Below are positions 24,101 through 31,082 of a stretch of DNA of 64,000 nucleotides, piece by piece; positions within the stretch are counted from its first letter, which is position 1; each line of letters opens with the position of its first letter. The translations under genes were made by a program, and so were the position numbers. The stretch is from Aspidiotus rigidus (Eukaryota > Arthropoda > Insecta > Hemiptera > Diaspididae): assembly GCA_035079385.1 (NCBI GenBank), contig JAVHKY010000035.1, forward strand, positions 2,666,001-2,730,000, in the 5' to 3' direction. The notes beneath the pieces are model-generated. The model worked only from the letters and a program-made list of their open reading frames with translations, ran no database searches and had not been told where the DNA came from.

Positions 24101-24870
24101 ATTTCCCTGTTTATCTTCTACCATGGCCAACGCTTGAAGAAAATTTACCACAAAGTATGGAAGAAATGGCCAACAGAATGATTCGTATAATGAAAAGTGT
24201 TCAAGCCAACGGACCATATGCTATTGCTGGGTATTCCTCTGGTGGTATTCTTGCGTATGAAATAGCTCAGCAGCTCACGAGCGGTCAATATGATCATCAT
24301 ACCGTTCAGTTTGTAGGATTGATCGATACGTACCCTCCGTACATTAAAATGGCGCTCGAGGATACAGAGTTCTTCCTCAATTTTATTATAAAGAGTAATG
24401 TTTTTCCAAAAATCGTTAATGACTCAGCTTGGTGGGACTCCATCAGCGAAATGGATCTTGCTGAAGTTATTGATGAAATAAAAAAGATTAGCGTTGAAAT
24501 GAAAATAATAGATATAGAAAGAGATATTCGACTGTGGAAACAGATTTACTCATATGGAAAAATGGTAGAGTCTTATAAAATAGATACCTTGTCACTTCCG
24601 GTGAATTTATTCAAAGCAACAGAGTTCGACGAATTCACTCCTGGCCATGTTCGTTTACAAGGTAAGCTACAAGATGATATGAAGAAGCGAAAAGAGATAT
24701 TTCGCATGTCGAAGTTGGGCTGGGAAATGTACTTTCCATCGACAAATATTCGCGTCATTTCCATAAAAGGAAATCATATAACGATGATGGAAGACCCAAA
24801 AATGAGGAAAGATTTAGGTGCAAAAATTAGTGAAGCACTGGTGGATAGTCACGTGCTTTTGGAAGGATAA
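9154..24870 (+). CDS. five-module non-ribosomal peptide synthetase (A-PCP-[C-A-PCP]x4-TE)
   Basis: A single 5,238-codon frame without introns. Domains (residues): A1 42-540, PCP1 Ser585, C1 ~668-1105, A2 1119-1610, PCP2 Ser1666, C2 ~1755-2185, A3 2200-2690, PCP3 Ser2744, C3 ~2833-3262, A4 3278-3770, PCP4 Ser3822, C4 ~3911-4340, A5 4357-4850, PCP5 Ser4901, TE ~4950-5238. Every A domain has YTSGSTG-PKG, YRTGD and RGFRIEPAEIE. TE has GYSSG (Ser5028), Asp5058 and His5208. Each C domain has the N-terminal HHx5GD of dual E/C domains (His685, 1766, 2844, 3922) and a central HHxxxD (His804, 1885, 2963, 4041). Predicted product: a five-residue peptide with D residues 1-4, released by TE. A1 reads DVWNIGMVHK, one change from the threonine code. 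Family resemblance is to proteobacterial NRPSs, so horizontal transfer is inferred. The ATG at 9154 is the first clean start, but upstream exons are in frame. Confidence 0.95.
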   Translation: MIQTISFRKGSKLTNTSELDRRSLLYKWNHTALTYPSGVLCIHQLFEMQVEQVGHATAVVYKGTKLTYNELNNKANQLAYYLIQKGVIPEMRVALCVDRGPSLIVALLGILKAGAAYVPLDPAYPGQRLTDILNDATPFCLIVDTTGRTALKSHKMSTVDLDKPLPTKLGTHNPPPDELHLTPANIAYVIYTSGSTGVPKGVMVEHRQIVRLFSVTREVFSFDQNDIWCLFHSYSFDVSVWEIWGALSNGGQLAIVPYSTSRSAIDFYKWICTSGVTILNQTPTAFRTFLQGKEFCSESDQLKWVIFGGEAFNAQILADWNEKFPQRKTMLVNMYGTTETTVHATIHQLSASEWNTSIGRPLSDLCIYILDENREFVPSGCQGEIYIGGAGVARGYLNKPDLTVKNFLLDPFSEIPGARLYRTGDQGCFMTNGNITYLGRLDQQIKIRGFRIEPAEIEARLLEHPKVKQAVVMSKGSGINKHLVAFVISDEQSVTTQELRNHLLAALPNYMVPAAFVNLKTLPLTVNGKLDVKALSTFRDISFAHQMYEKPEGFREETLAAIWKSLLNTDKVGRHDNFFVLGGNSLHVGEMLAQLHQSELSTSVEAIFNSPNLSALAERVGNYHPVYVPQNLIQPDSTEIVPGMLSLITLSQCDIDRIVASVSGGVSNIQDIYSLTPLQHGMLSHHMNNKKGDPYLLRTFMRFSERNALDSYTAALQKVIERHDILRTAFIWEELPEPAQVVWRKVPSVLTECSFQNLSGKAISNLENQFDPQHYRLDLTKASLLHLIVAPLTSGGWEAVQLYHHLIWDHFTEEMVDIEIQAISMGQEKNLMPSIPFRNCVAQSLLDISSEEHTKFFSDMLSDIDEPTLPFGLRDIHLSGAEVTEVECLLPPTLNSTLRLQAQHLQVSLASLCHLAFGRVLSCVTGLSAVVFGTVLLGRLQNGGKNTRALGLWMNTLPFRLDIDQTTVESSVRETHIRLSNLLAHEYAPLSMAQRCSNIPSNTPLFSAILNFRHNNLSAKLSLPGVEVMGFDERTNYPLMISIEDNGNSLGITTQVIAPLSGRRITTYMREALLSLSDALINLPHQKVQELNVLPWPERTLLTETWNHRIISSSSPCHCIHQLFEAQAEQNLQALAIKSEKKILSYFDLNSQANQLANYLIQLGVKPDTKAAICMMRETNLVVAILGVLKAGGAYVPLDPVHSSKRLNTILNDAEPMLLITDATGLEALGTHKTYQVPVINMDQPLPTSLTTGNPQRKNLDLIPSHLAYVFYTSGSTGTPKGVMVEHRHVSRLFHTTSFEFKFSNKDKWCLFHSFSFDLSVWEIWGSLLYGGQLTIPSLDIIRSTFSFYDWICTSGITVLNETPSAFRMLIQAKNDSSKSDMLRYIIIGGDVFDSLIVKKWFEKNLKNPTILYNAYGPTETTVHTTFHRIEPSDYNTVSIGRPLPDLKIYLLNNLKEPLPIGAEGELYIGGAGVTRGYLNRPELTREFFLTDPFSELGSRMYRTGDKAYYLPDGNLVFVGRVDHQLKIRGFRIEPAEIEKSLVEHSHVKEAVVIARDKNLDKQLVAYIVMEHDSFTAQDLRNHLITRLPDYMIPTAFVFLSALPLNCNVKLDRRALPEPGEHAFAHQKYEAPQDAIEEKLAAIWSDILKRKQVSRHDNFFALGGHSLLIMKLMSLLRQFDLTTSVQAVFETPTLALLAQTIKDYQHFDVPPNVIQPDCTTITPDMLPLISLSQKDIDLIVSQVSGGVSNIQDIYSLGPLQNGILFHHLNVTEGDPYLLSYQIQFSNEVVFNKYTDALQKVIERHDILRTAFMWEGLSEPAQVVLRQVEPVLSKAKLVNSEENILVQLKSLYHPRHYSLNLNQPPLIRLVVAETSETNRFAILLLHHLLCDHFTMDILQAEIKVIISDQQDELQPPIPYRNLVAQAFLGDNPEEQKKFFSKMLAGIDEPTLPFGLSNINLDGTNITESFCQLPQSFYERLCIQAQRLGVSLASVCHLAYGLVLSSISGQDVVVFGTVLFGRMKDGGGSNNAIGLWINTLPICINIDQTDVETDVRDAQARLSALMSHEHTLLSLAQRCSRIPSGMPLFSALLNYRHNKGFKEVNIPGVEFLGGEERTNYPLTLSVEDYGNGLGFTAQVVQPHLPERICSYMREALLSIMLALETKSQEPIQTLNILSYSERILQIETWNETPAHHHPSNLCLHEYFEVQVDLNNYAPALEFEGATLSYMEVNTRANQLAHYLLDRGVRPDTRVAICVSRCPNLVVALLAVLKAGGAYVPLDPAYSSKRLMNILHNSEPLLLLVNSAGMDALGTSSIPFINMDIDLPQDLPTSNPQPKNINLTSANLAYVIYTSGSTGDPKGVMVEHRNVTRLFHTTRANIDFSSVDKWCLFHSFSFDVSVWEIWGALVYGASLAIPPLNMIRATEYFYNWLCASAITVLTQTPSSFKAFLQAMESDSKFDILRYLILGGETIDPLVVNKWFHMNRKKSTVLYNFYGPTETVAFATFYKIEPLNHTIISIGRPLPDLIIYLLNNLGVPVPIGAEGEIYVGGAGVARGYLNQPELTSAYFLPDPFGHPGSRMYRTGDRAYYLPDGNLVVLGRIDHQLKIRGFRIEPAEIEKSLVEHPYIREATVTVRETKLDKQLVAYVVADENSLNARDLRNHLITRLPDYMIPTAFVLLSALPLNCNGKLDRRALPDPDENSIAHQIYEAPQGEVEEKLAAIWSDILRKKQISRHDNFFALGGHSLLIIKLMAQLRHVGLDTSVQAVFEAPNLAAMAKTIKNYQAFDIPPNLIEPDCKTITPDMLPLISLSQMDIDVIVSQVPGGVSNIQDIYSLSPLQNSILFHHLNVTEGDPYLFLSKLHFSNQVAFKNYKDGLQKVIERHDILRTAFLWEELSEPAQVVFRQVESVLVRATLPDSTNDVLEQLTRMYNPRHYTLNLNKPPLIRLVVEQGSISDCYAILLLHHLLCDHSSLEVLQAEIKLIIRDQQDELQPPIPYRNLVAQAFLGDNPEEQKKFFSEMLAGIDEPTLPFGLGNINLDGTNITESFCQLPQSFYERLCIQAQRLGVSLASMCHLAYGLVLSSISGQDVVVFGTVLFGRMKDGGGSKNAIGLWINTLPICINIDLTDVETDVRDVQARLSALMFHEHTLLTFAQRCSRIPPGMPLFSALLNYRHNQDSKEINIPGVEILGGEERTSYPLTLSVEDYGNRLGFTAQVVQLLLPERICSYMREALLSIMLALETKSQEPIQTLNILPYSERILQIETWNETPAHHHPSNLCLHEYFEVQVDLNNYAPALEFESATLSYMEVSTRANQLAHYLLDRGVRPDTRVAICMSRCPNLVVALLAVLKAGGAYVPLDPAYSSKRLMNILHSSEPLLLLVNSAGMDALGTSSIPVINMDVDPSQDLATSNPQPKNLNLTSANLAYVIYTSGSTGEPKGVMVEHRNVTRLFNVIRTTLHFSKEDKWCLFHSFSFDVSVWEIWGALLNGGQLTIPSLNMIRSNFHFYNWICSSGITVLNQTPSAFRTLLQAKNDSSNCDILRYLIIAGDVLDPVVVNMWFETNVVSPTTLYNFYGPTETVIFATSYKIQPLKYNIISIGRSIPDLKIYLLNRVRNPVPIGSEGEIYIGGARVARGYLNRHKLTSQYFFADPFSRTGSRMYRTGDRAYYLPDGNLVFLGRMDHQIKIRGFRIEPAEIERSLVEHPYVREATVTVREKNSDKQLVAYVAADHDLLHARDLRDHLITRLPDFMIPTAFVLLSALPLNCNGKLDRRALPDPDENSIAHQIYEAPQGEVEEKLAAIWSALLGRQKISRYDNFFALGGHSLLVAKLLGQLHQSGLSTDVQAIFNSATFASMADTIVYYKSFTIPPYFIQLDSAEITPEMLPLISLTQSDIDIIVAQVPGGISNIQDIYGLSPLQQGILFHHLISKKGDPYMLITHLKFVDQRTLDLYASALRKIIQRHDVLRTAFIWEGISKPAQVVCRHVPSTLTHITLDAPDESVMKELITRFDSQHYRLDLTQPPLLRLIISPLSDGGWAAVQLFHHLISDQSTSEKLLMELNLMITGRENELTSSIPFRNLVAQSLCDLRAEERTQFFSKMLGDIEEPTLPFGLSDIHLNDNEVSEAMCMLSKTLNDSLRMQAKRLQVSLASLCHLAFGQFLSCVSGCENVVFGTVLLGRFQHGDRNEGAFGLWINTLPFRVNLGKKTVDMSVRETHSLLSALLFHEHTLLAMAQQCSRIPASMPLFTTIFNYRHHRPPSEISFPGIEVLGGRGRTNYPLALSVEDYGNGLGLTVQVVPPVLGKKVCSYMEEVLKSLADALTHLPSQSIETLSVLPQSERLLHLQTYNESTSDYRYSNYFMHQLFEANVEDDGSAPAIEFEGQILSYKELNFRVNKLAHFLIKEGVRPDTTVALCVSRGPTMIISLLAILKAGGAYVPLDPVHSSKRLINILKDSEPFYLLVDDSGRDALGPCNVPMVNLDEPLSINLNANNPRPDEVGLRSGHLAYVTYTSGSTGVPKGVMVEHRQLTKLFDVTHEKFEFSKEKKWCLFSSISFDVSVWDVWGSLGYGGSLAIAPFNTIRSPPNFYEWICDSNITVLSQTPSAFKMFLQARNNSLQSDVLQYIFIGGEELDLRVFKRWFELYSDRSTILMNMYGNTETTVQAICHEVRSSDDSNIIGRPLYDVKVYLLDTQLRLIPLGAEGELYVGGATVSRGYLNNPDLTGAYFFSDPFIGHSDARIYRTGDKARYMSDGNLIYLGRIDGQIKLRGFRIEPAEIEALLLECNANIKEAVVVAKGNDVDKHLIAYLVLDTDSLTAQDLRNYLITLLPDYMIPSAFVRLTALPLNPNGKLDHKALPPPDYEAFARQVYEAPSNEIEEKLSFIWSSVLGVERISRHDNFFELGGNSVFAMQFGSRAMQYGLKTRTGDLFRHPIMRNLALFEADRTGHLRVDYAIPARRFGSQSPLFFVPAGTGNHSYAFSLTHDIDSNFPVYLLPWPTLEENLPQSMEEMANRMIRIMKSVQANGPYAIAGYSSGGILAYEIAQQLTSGQYDHHTVQFVGLIDTYPPYIKMALEDTEFFLNFIIKSNVFPKIVNDSAWWDSISEMDLAEVIDEIKKISVEMKIIDIERDIRLWKQIYSYGKMVESYKIDTLSLPVNLFKATEFDEFTPGHVRLQGKLQDDMKKRKEIFRMSKLGWEMYFPSTNIRVISIKGNHITMMEDPKMRKDLGAKISEALVDSHVLLEG

Positions 24871-25115
24871 AATGAAAAAGAAATAATATCGGTAGATGAG
24901 TTGTTTAGAGAGCTATTTGCGTTGATAAAATATTGAAAAAATTACATTATATTTTCTTATATTTGTGGACCGATCGATTCTTTCGATTACATCATTGCAC
25001 GAACTATATGTTTGAAATTTCAACTGCTCTGTGATTGGTAGTGATATATTTCGAAATTGCTGTAAAATATTGTAGGTAAAAATAAGTTGCCAAAAAATAG
25101 AACACAGAAAAAATG

Positions 25116-25125
25116 AATAAATAAA
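25116..25125 (+). terminator. polyadenylation signals after the NRPS
   Basis: Two overlapping AATAAA hexamers lie about 246 nt after the NRPS stop, followed by A-rich and G-rich DNA. They fit a eukaryotic 3' end. Chance occurrence in AT-rich DNA cannot be excluded. Confidence 0.4.
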
Positions 25126-25155
25126 ACAAAAAGAGGAGACTTCTAGATGCTTTTT

Positions 25156-25313
25156 CAGGCGCAGATCCAGACGATCACTTTGAAAAAGGACACAGGACTT
25201 TTTTTTTTTACATTTTCTTCAAAACTACAGATTTTTGTTGTTTTTTTTTTTGGGGGGGGGGGAGGGCGGAGACATGTTCCCTATGTCTCCCCCCCCCCGT
25301 GGATCCGCGCCTG
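25156..25313. mobile_element. hAT-type MITE with G- and C-homopolymer core
   Basis: Terminal inverted repeats CAGGCGCAGATCCA (left) and TGGATCCGCGCCTG (right) differ at one position. The flanks share CTTTTT (25150-25155 and 25314-25319) as a likely target duplication. The ends resemble hAT TIRs of the CAG..GGATCC kind. Inside, a G-run and a C-run with GGAGACAT / ATGTCTCC arms would fold into a hairpin. No coding sequence. Confidence 0.65.
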
Positions 25314-26619
25314 CTTTTTTATTGTCTGATTCACAAACTTCAATGAAAAACGATACGTATGCCTTCTTATTCTTAACTTACACGATTCATTTTTTCATCT
25401 TTGAATGAAAGTTTCAGTTGAAATTCCCTCACACATTGCTGACACATGATGATCCAATCTTCTCATTTTCACGTTCTTATTATCACTCAATTCATACATA
25501 AGGGATTATAAGAAGGAGTACGGGTTGTCAGACTGCTCTTTTTAGGAGAAGGAAGTTCCCTCTTGTCGTTGTATACCGGTACTCTTGTTTTTGGAGGCGC
25601 AAGTGACTGCATAGTATGCCATAAATTGGAGACAAGTGACCTCATTCACTGTGCGGAAGCGACTAGCATAGGTACATGTGGAGGTTCTTCTTTACCTATG
25701 TTACTCACAGTTACAATGGTTTTACAGGGTGGTAGGTCCCATCCTGTTCTGCACCGAATAGAGTAGTTACTATCTCCATCACCAGGAGCGTAGCATCGAC
25801 TCTAGTTAGAACTCGTCTCCTCAAGTCTTAAGGTTTTACGCTTTGTGAGTGTGGTAAGGCAGCATTTATCTAAAATTTTAAAGAAGTAAGATGATTCCCT
25901 TGCTTTCTTCAGACGTCCCGCTGATGTGATCTCGTGAATTCGACAAATGATAAACCTATTACTTACTAAATAAAATCGAAAAATTAGACACCGACGGGGT
26001 TTGGGCAAAGTAGGCGCCACAGAGGCGTATGAAATCATTTCCCTAATCGGTAGCGTCGACATGTAGTTCGTGGAGATCAGCATAGCACATGATAGACTCA
26101 CCGCAATAGTCCGCGGAAGTTACGCTGCAGTAGCTTCTGAGTTGGCGAATAGTACGACGGCCGTATGGCAGGACTGCGGTATCTTGTCCACTTTGTCGTT
26201 TCAGGTCCGTATTCTCGTCAATAATTTTATTTTCTCCGGTACCTAAGATTCTGTGAGATATTTCCTGTGAAATATTCAGAGGGGGGGGGGGGGGGTGATA
26301 TCGTCTTAAACCTCGCTTCTATCGACCCCGTCCGGACACAAAGCATCGGTAACAAGATTACATATCCAGAAGTGTTTTTATTTATTTACCTCAGTTCATA
26401 ACAAACTTTCAATAAGTTTATAAGTCTCCTCTTTTAGTTCTTAGAAATGTATTCACAATTTCTCTTACCGATATATCACTTAGCTACACTTGCATCGCCC
26501 AGGGAATGGCACAATAAAACAACACAAAATGAAACATGCTTTTTTCGTTATCGTACAATTTTACTTTTATTTTTTTTTTAGTAATTATTTTGGTGAGTTA
26601 AAGTAGGATCAATCTTTTA
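25314..26619. other. intergenic DNA, nothing recognised
   Basis: Mixed-composition DNA with short unsupported frames (25563-25766 +, 25802-26101 -) and a G-homopolymer at about 26281-26296. No splice partners or domains were seen. Confidence 0.45.
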
Positions 26620-27015
26620 TTCACTAATGATGGTTACAGGGTTTTTATAGTTTTGACTTCGATTTTCATTATTTGGTTCCAAGGTATAATTTAAGAGAAT
26701 TAGACAAATTCATAAACTTGGTAATTTTATTGTTTTGTGTTAGGTATCAATAAAACGTTATCTATAAGCGAGTAAACAATTACTTTCAAAAATTCGCATT
26801 GACAATATGTTTAATCATTGATGATATTCATAGTTTTTATGTTTTGATTTCGATTTTCATCGATATTAGTCATTCTGGTATCAAAAGATAATTTAAGAAT
26901 AGCCTATTAATTCATATCTAAAGTTTATATAATTTTCTTTTCATGTTTGCACAAATAAAGTGTTATCGATTAAGCTCATGTTCATTTACTCGAAAACATT
27001 CGTGTTGAAGATATT
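26620..27015. repeat. diverged tandem duplication, about 190-bp period
   Basis: Segment 26620-26810 recurs at 26812-27015. Both contain TAGTTTT-A--TTTTGA-TTCGATTTTCAT, then GGTATCA/ GGTATAATTTAAGA, ATAAA-(A/G)TGTTATC, then A-TTACT---AAAATTCG and ATAT. Divergence is high and no coding sense is evident. Confidence 0.6.
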
Positions 27016-27542
27016 CTTCTTTTGTTTAGAGAGAACGTTGTTTTATTATTTTAAATTTTGGTCTAATTGTAACGACATCATTGAACAAAGAGAATCTACT
27101 TAAGTGGAAGAATTCGTCTCACCGATTTAAGAGGAAAAAACAAAAAACAAGTGATTTACAACGACAATCTGAAGTAAAATCAATTGTACAGGTCCAAGAT
27201 CAGTTGAAATCACTTGAAAGAGACAAAAAGAAAAGAAAATCTTCAACGTGGTAATTTATAAAGTCATTTGAGTGGAACAACTATTTTTTTTTTTTCATGA
27301 AATTATCGGAGCTAAATATGTAACAATATTGTTTTTGGAAAACTACTCGTAGCTACCGCTAAAAGTAAAACAGCCTAGCCGTCGCATCGTCAACTAGATT
27401 TTTTTTTCTATCTTCATTTTAACAAACATTTTAGCTGCAGCGGTTATTTACTCGGACAACGTCTTACGGCGATGTTGAAAATATTATCTAGATGACCAGA
27501 ATAAAGAAGGCAGAATGCATTGCAAAAAAAAAAAAAAAAGAG

Positions 27543-27849
27543 GATAATTATCACAATTTTAAAAAAATTTTATCGACATTTCGACACAGGCTGGGTGTCG
27601 TCATCAGGAGAAAATAGAAAATGTACAAAAAATTACAAGAAAATAACATGAAGGAACGAAAAATGTTGGAGGTACTCGTCACTCGTTAGGGAAGATAGAA
27701 TAGATTAATTTCATATTTTATGTTTTGTATTTTTATCGTCTTGTCTCCTCTTGTAATTTTTTTTTAGTTGATTTTCCGTTTCTTCCTGATGATGACACCA
27801 CAACTGTGACGAAACGTCGATAAAAATTTTTAAAAATTGTAATAATTAA
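27543..27849. mobile_element. inverted-repeat element with paired hammerhead-like ends (Penelope-derived)
   Basis: Left arm 27543-27609 and right arm 27784-27849 are imperfect inverted copies. Each is an AT-rich end (AATTAT-ACAATTTT...TTTTATCGAC) followed by a hammerhead-like core. The plus-strand core at 27784-27822 reads CTGATGA ... GACGAAACGTCGATAAA. The minus-strand core at 27571-27609 reads CTGATGA, a GACAC..GTGTC helix and GAAATGTCGATAAA. About 175 bp of non-coding DNA lies between them. The arrangement resembles the terminal repeats of Penelope-like elements reduced to a non-autonomous form. Confidence 0.55.
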
Positions 27850-28990
27850 ATTCGTTTTATACTTTTTTTTTTTTTTTTTTTTTCTGTAATATATTGATTC
27901 TGTATGTATCATCGCATTACAAAAATATCTCCAGTTCTTATTTTATATTTATTATATTTTCAAACTGGAAGCCAAATGAAATTTCCAGAAAAAAAAAAAA
28001 GCTAGGCTAATGTATTATAATTATAAGACTGGTCAACAAAATATATCTTATTAAATGAGTGGCTTGCTCTTCGGGAGAATGATGGATTATAAAATGAAAA
28101 GAGATAAAGGCTACGAGGTAGATAGTCAAAACTTTACAAATAAATATTTTTTCACATAAATGTGCGGAAAAAGCCTATTTTTCTTCTCATAGTTTTGCAC
28201 AAATAAAAGTCGTAAAATTTGATGAAACATCAGCGACGGTTCCATTCATATGTCCAACAAAATTCACAAAATAAACGAACCAAATGTTTCTGACGTACTG
28301 TAGTGCATTTTAATTTCTATTTTTGTTGTAAAAATATTTTATCACCTACCTACTGTATTCATTTTATGCTATAAGATAATAGTTTTATTGCATTATTGAA
28401 AATGAAATGTCCTATAAACCATTCTTTTTCTCAACTTTGATTTTAATTTCCTTTTTCCTGGGTAGGTACATTTGTTTTCTGTCCATAAAGCTTCTTTTTT
28501 TTTTTCTTCGAATGTGTATGTAATATATGAAAAGTTATCATTCAGAGTATCGTACTGTGACGTCTTAGTCAATCAGCATGAAAATGGATTTATCCATCAC
28601 AATATCAATGAGATTCTTTATATCCAAATTCCCCATGAGAAGATAAAAGAAGAACATATGAAAAAAAAAAATAAGTTGATACTTTATCCATGTTTCAAGG
28701 ATATCAGAAGTTGACATCATTTTTCGATAAAAAATCTATAACTTCTGAATTATTTTTCAGTCATCAAAATGAGGAATGATCCGATTATCTTGAGCATTTC
28801 ATACCCTGGATGGACAAATGGATCCTGAATTTTGGGTAACTTTTTCTCACAGTTATAGGTATTTAATTATAATTATATTTCATTAAAAACACAGTCTCCT
28901 TGTGGAGTCAAGACGGTATTAAAAATTTTTCGAAAAAATCGTTTACGACTCTGTCGTATTTTGTATACGGTAAGTTATAATACAAATAAA
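27850..28990. other. AT-rich intergenic DNA, nothing recognised
   Basis: Poly-T and poly-A tracts and short frames only (for example 28472-28714), with no domain or splice evidence. Confidence 0.45.
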
Positions 28991-29028
28991 TCGCCAACGT
29001 TTCGGTAACATAATTACCATCGTCGGGG
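28991..29028 (-). ncRNA. hammerhead-like motif, isolated copy
   Basis: On the minus strand: CCGACGAT, a perfect GGTAA/TTACC helix with a TTATG loop, then GAAACGTTGGCGA. The layout equals the paired motifs at 27571 and 27784, with U4 of the core changed to C. Confidence 0.35.
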
Positions 29029-29289
29029 GGTAAGCGATGTACATACTGAAGTACATTACACTCGGCTTCAAGAATTTAAGATGAATCCAAGAATACAAGC
29101 TGAGCAGGAATAAATAAATCACAGTGATTGTAGCGGCGTACATATTTCAGAGTCAACGGTTTGCAGGTAATGTGTAAGGAATGTGAGGGAGAATCTCTTA
29201 ATCCTGCGCCCCCGTCTTCGGGTATTTTTCTCAACTTCAATGTTTCAAAAACCTCCTATGGTCTATGCTTCTTCTATCGCGGAGGGTGG

Positions 29290-30040
29290 AAGTCGATTTT
29301 TGACATGACCAGAGAAAAATTATGCGTGAACAATGACGTTCAGTCATAATTCTTTGAGAAAATTTTTCTGAATTGAGCAGATTTCTCCAGTCAGGACATA
29401 TTATGAGGCAGTGGGTAGTATTCAGCCAAAATTGAATGGCAACGATTTTCCTAGAGGCACAAGGATATATGACAAGACAAAAATTATGTGTGAACAATGT
29501 AGTTCAGTCATAATTATTTGAAAAAATAGTTCCCAATTGTGCAGATTTCTTCAATCATGGAAAATGATGGGGCAGTGGGTAGTATTTAGCCCAAATTTAT
29601 TGGCAACAGTTTTCCTAGTGGTATATTGACCAAAGATGTTGCAAAAAAACGAGAACAAAAACAAATCACAAAAATTAACGAAATTGTTTGGGCCAAAATA
29701 ACAAAACCAAATTCAGTAATGAAAACAAAAATAATTCCGTTCCCACAGAAAATTTTGGAAAAAGGAAATCCGAAAACAAAATTGGAGACGTCTGAGCAAG
29801 ATCAATGCATTTTGCACAAAAACAAAAACAAGTAACAAAAATATCAAAATTTCTTTGGGCTGAAATAAGGAAACAAAATTCACTAAGAAAATAAAAGTAA
29901 TTTCCTTTCAACAGAAAATTGCAAGATAACAAAAATAAATACCAAAAGGTAATTCAAGGGCAAATTATGAGGCAGTGGTTACTATTCAGCCCAAATTGAC
30001 GGCAACAATTTTCCTAGGGGTACAATGACATGACAAGAGG
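29290..30040. repeat. interrupted tandem repeat, about 170-bp unit
   Basis: Unit 1 is about 29300-29470 and unit 2 about 29471-29636. A truncated third unit lies at about 29960-30040, after a ~320-bp insert. Shared blocks are GTGAACAATG, TTCAGTCATAATT, GCAGATTTCT, ATGAGGCAGTGG-TA-TATTCAGCC and GGCAAC-ATTTTCCTAG. The insert carries an A-rich frame (29626-29835) with no domain. Confidence 0.65.
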
Positions 30041-30340
30041 ACAATGAAATTTCATCCCAATGAAATTCCTGAAGAAACTAGGATAAGAAACTGAAGGCAA
30101 AAGTGATCATGAAATAGCTGGAAGGAAGAAAAATTCATTCTCCTTGAGGTAGCACTCCGAGGCCGAGCAAATATGGTAAGCGAGAAGCCGAGAACAATAC
30201 AATGACGCATGTAGTAGTTCCTATACTGTTATTGATACTAATTATCCACAAGATGCAACAACAAACACTTTATGTTATTAAAATCAATTATTCCTACAAT
30301 TGAGCAATAAAAATATACAAATAAAATATGCGATCATAGT

Positions 30341-30473
30341 CTGTTCACGTTAAGAAAGGATAGAAGTTCTTACCTTGAGTCTTGAGCTTGAGAACGGAAC
30401 GCCGAAGGTAATTTTCTACCGTTCCCGTTCCGTTCTTGAGGTATGAACTTCTATCCTTGCTTAACGTGAACAG
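30341..30473. mobile_element. palindromic MITE-like element
   Basis: An almost full-length inverted repeat. The arm beginning CTGTTCACGTTAAG at 30341 pairs with the arm ending CTTAACGTGAACAG at 30473 over more than 35 bp, and GAACGGAAC / GTTCCGTTC pair further in. AGT flanks both ends. No coding capacity. Confidence 0.6.
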
Positions 30474-31082
30474 AGTTTATGCATTCCGCGTCGGGGCCCC
30501 AAAAGAGTCGCCCTCTACATTTACTATGGCGGTCATTTGTGGAAACTTCGTCCACGACACTAGCGCGTCTACAGTAGTGGCCTGCTGATGCTGCAGCGGC
30601 ACTGACTGGCGCATGATTCTTTTTTTCTTTCCCCTTGCAAAAAAAAAAATAATAATAATACCACTTGATATTGATAAAGATATCATGAGCTTGGGCTGAG
30701 CGTGAGCTAAGCTGCTAAGCTCGCGTCGCGTCTTCAGAAAGTTGAAGAGAGGCCAGAACTTTGTCTCTGTGGAACTGCTGCAACTTTATTCGTCACGATT
30801 GATAAACTACCTATGTCATTGTTTAGTCTTCACTAAAGACAAAATCTAACGCTTTCTAGCGTTGGACTAGTTGTCACTTGTCACTCGTCTGTCGCATAAT
30901 CAGTCAATTTTTGCCATAAACTATTTTGTTTCAGTTATTGAATAACAACTTTGTATATTCTTCTTATTATAATTAATTAATATTCTAGTCAGTACTGCTC
31001 TATTCATATATAAACTGTTTAATCAAGTTTAACTTGACGTAATAATTTAGAATCTATCGAGTTCGCTATTGCTGTTTGAAAC
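30474..31082. other. upstream region of the RNase T2 gene
   Basis: About 600 bp with no gene. It presumably holds the promoter and 5' UTR of the RNase T2 gene, but I see no clear core-promoter element to name. Confidence 0.4.

Noticed and set aside
9154..24870. Bacterial symbiont contamination as the source of the NRPS
   Set aside because: Not excluded without reads, but less likely: RPB1-like exons end 61 bp upstream in frame, eukaryotic polyadenylation signals and a hAT-type MITE follow closely, and no bacterial gene or operon is adjacent.
26281..26296. G-quadruplex regulatory element
   Set aside because: It is a plain G homopolymer with no gene nearby and no evidence of function.
29290..30040. 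CRISPR array
   Set aside because: Units are about 170 bp, diverged and without conserved short repeats and unique spacers, in a eukaryotic context.
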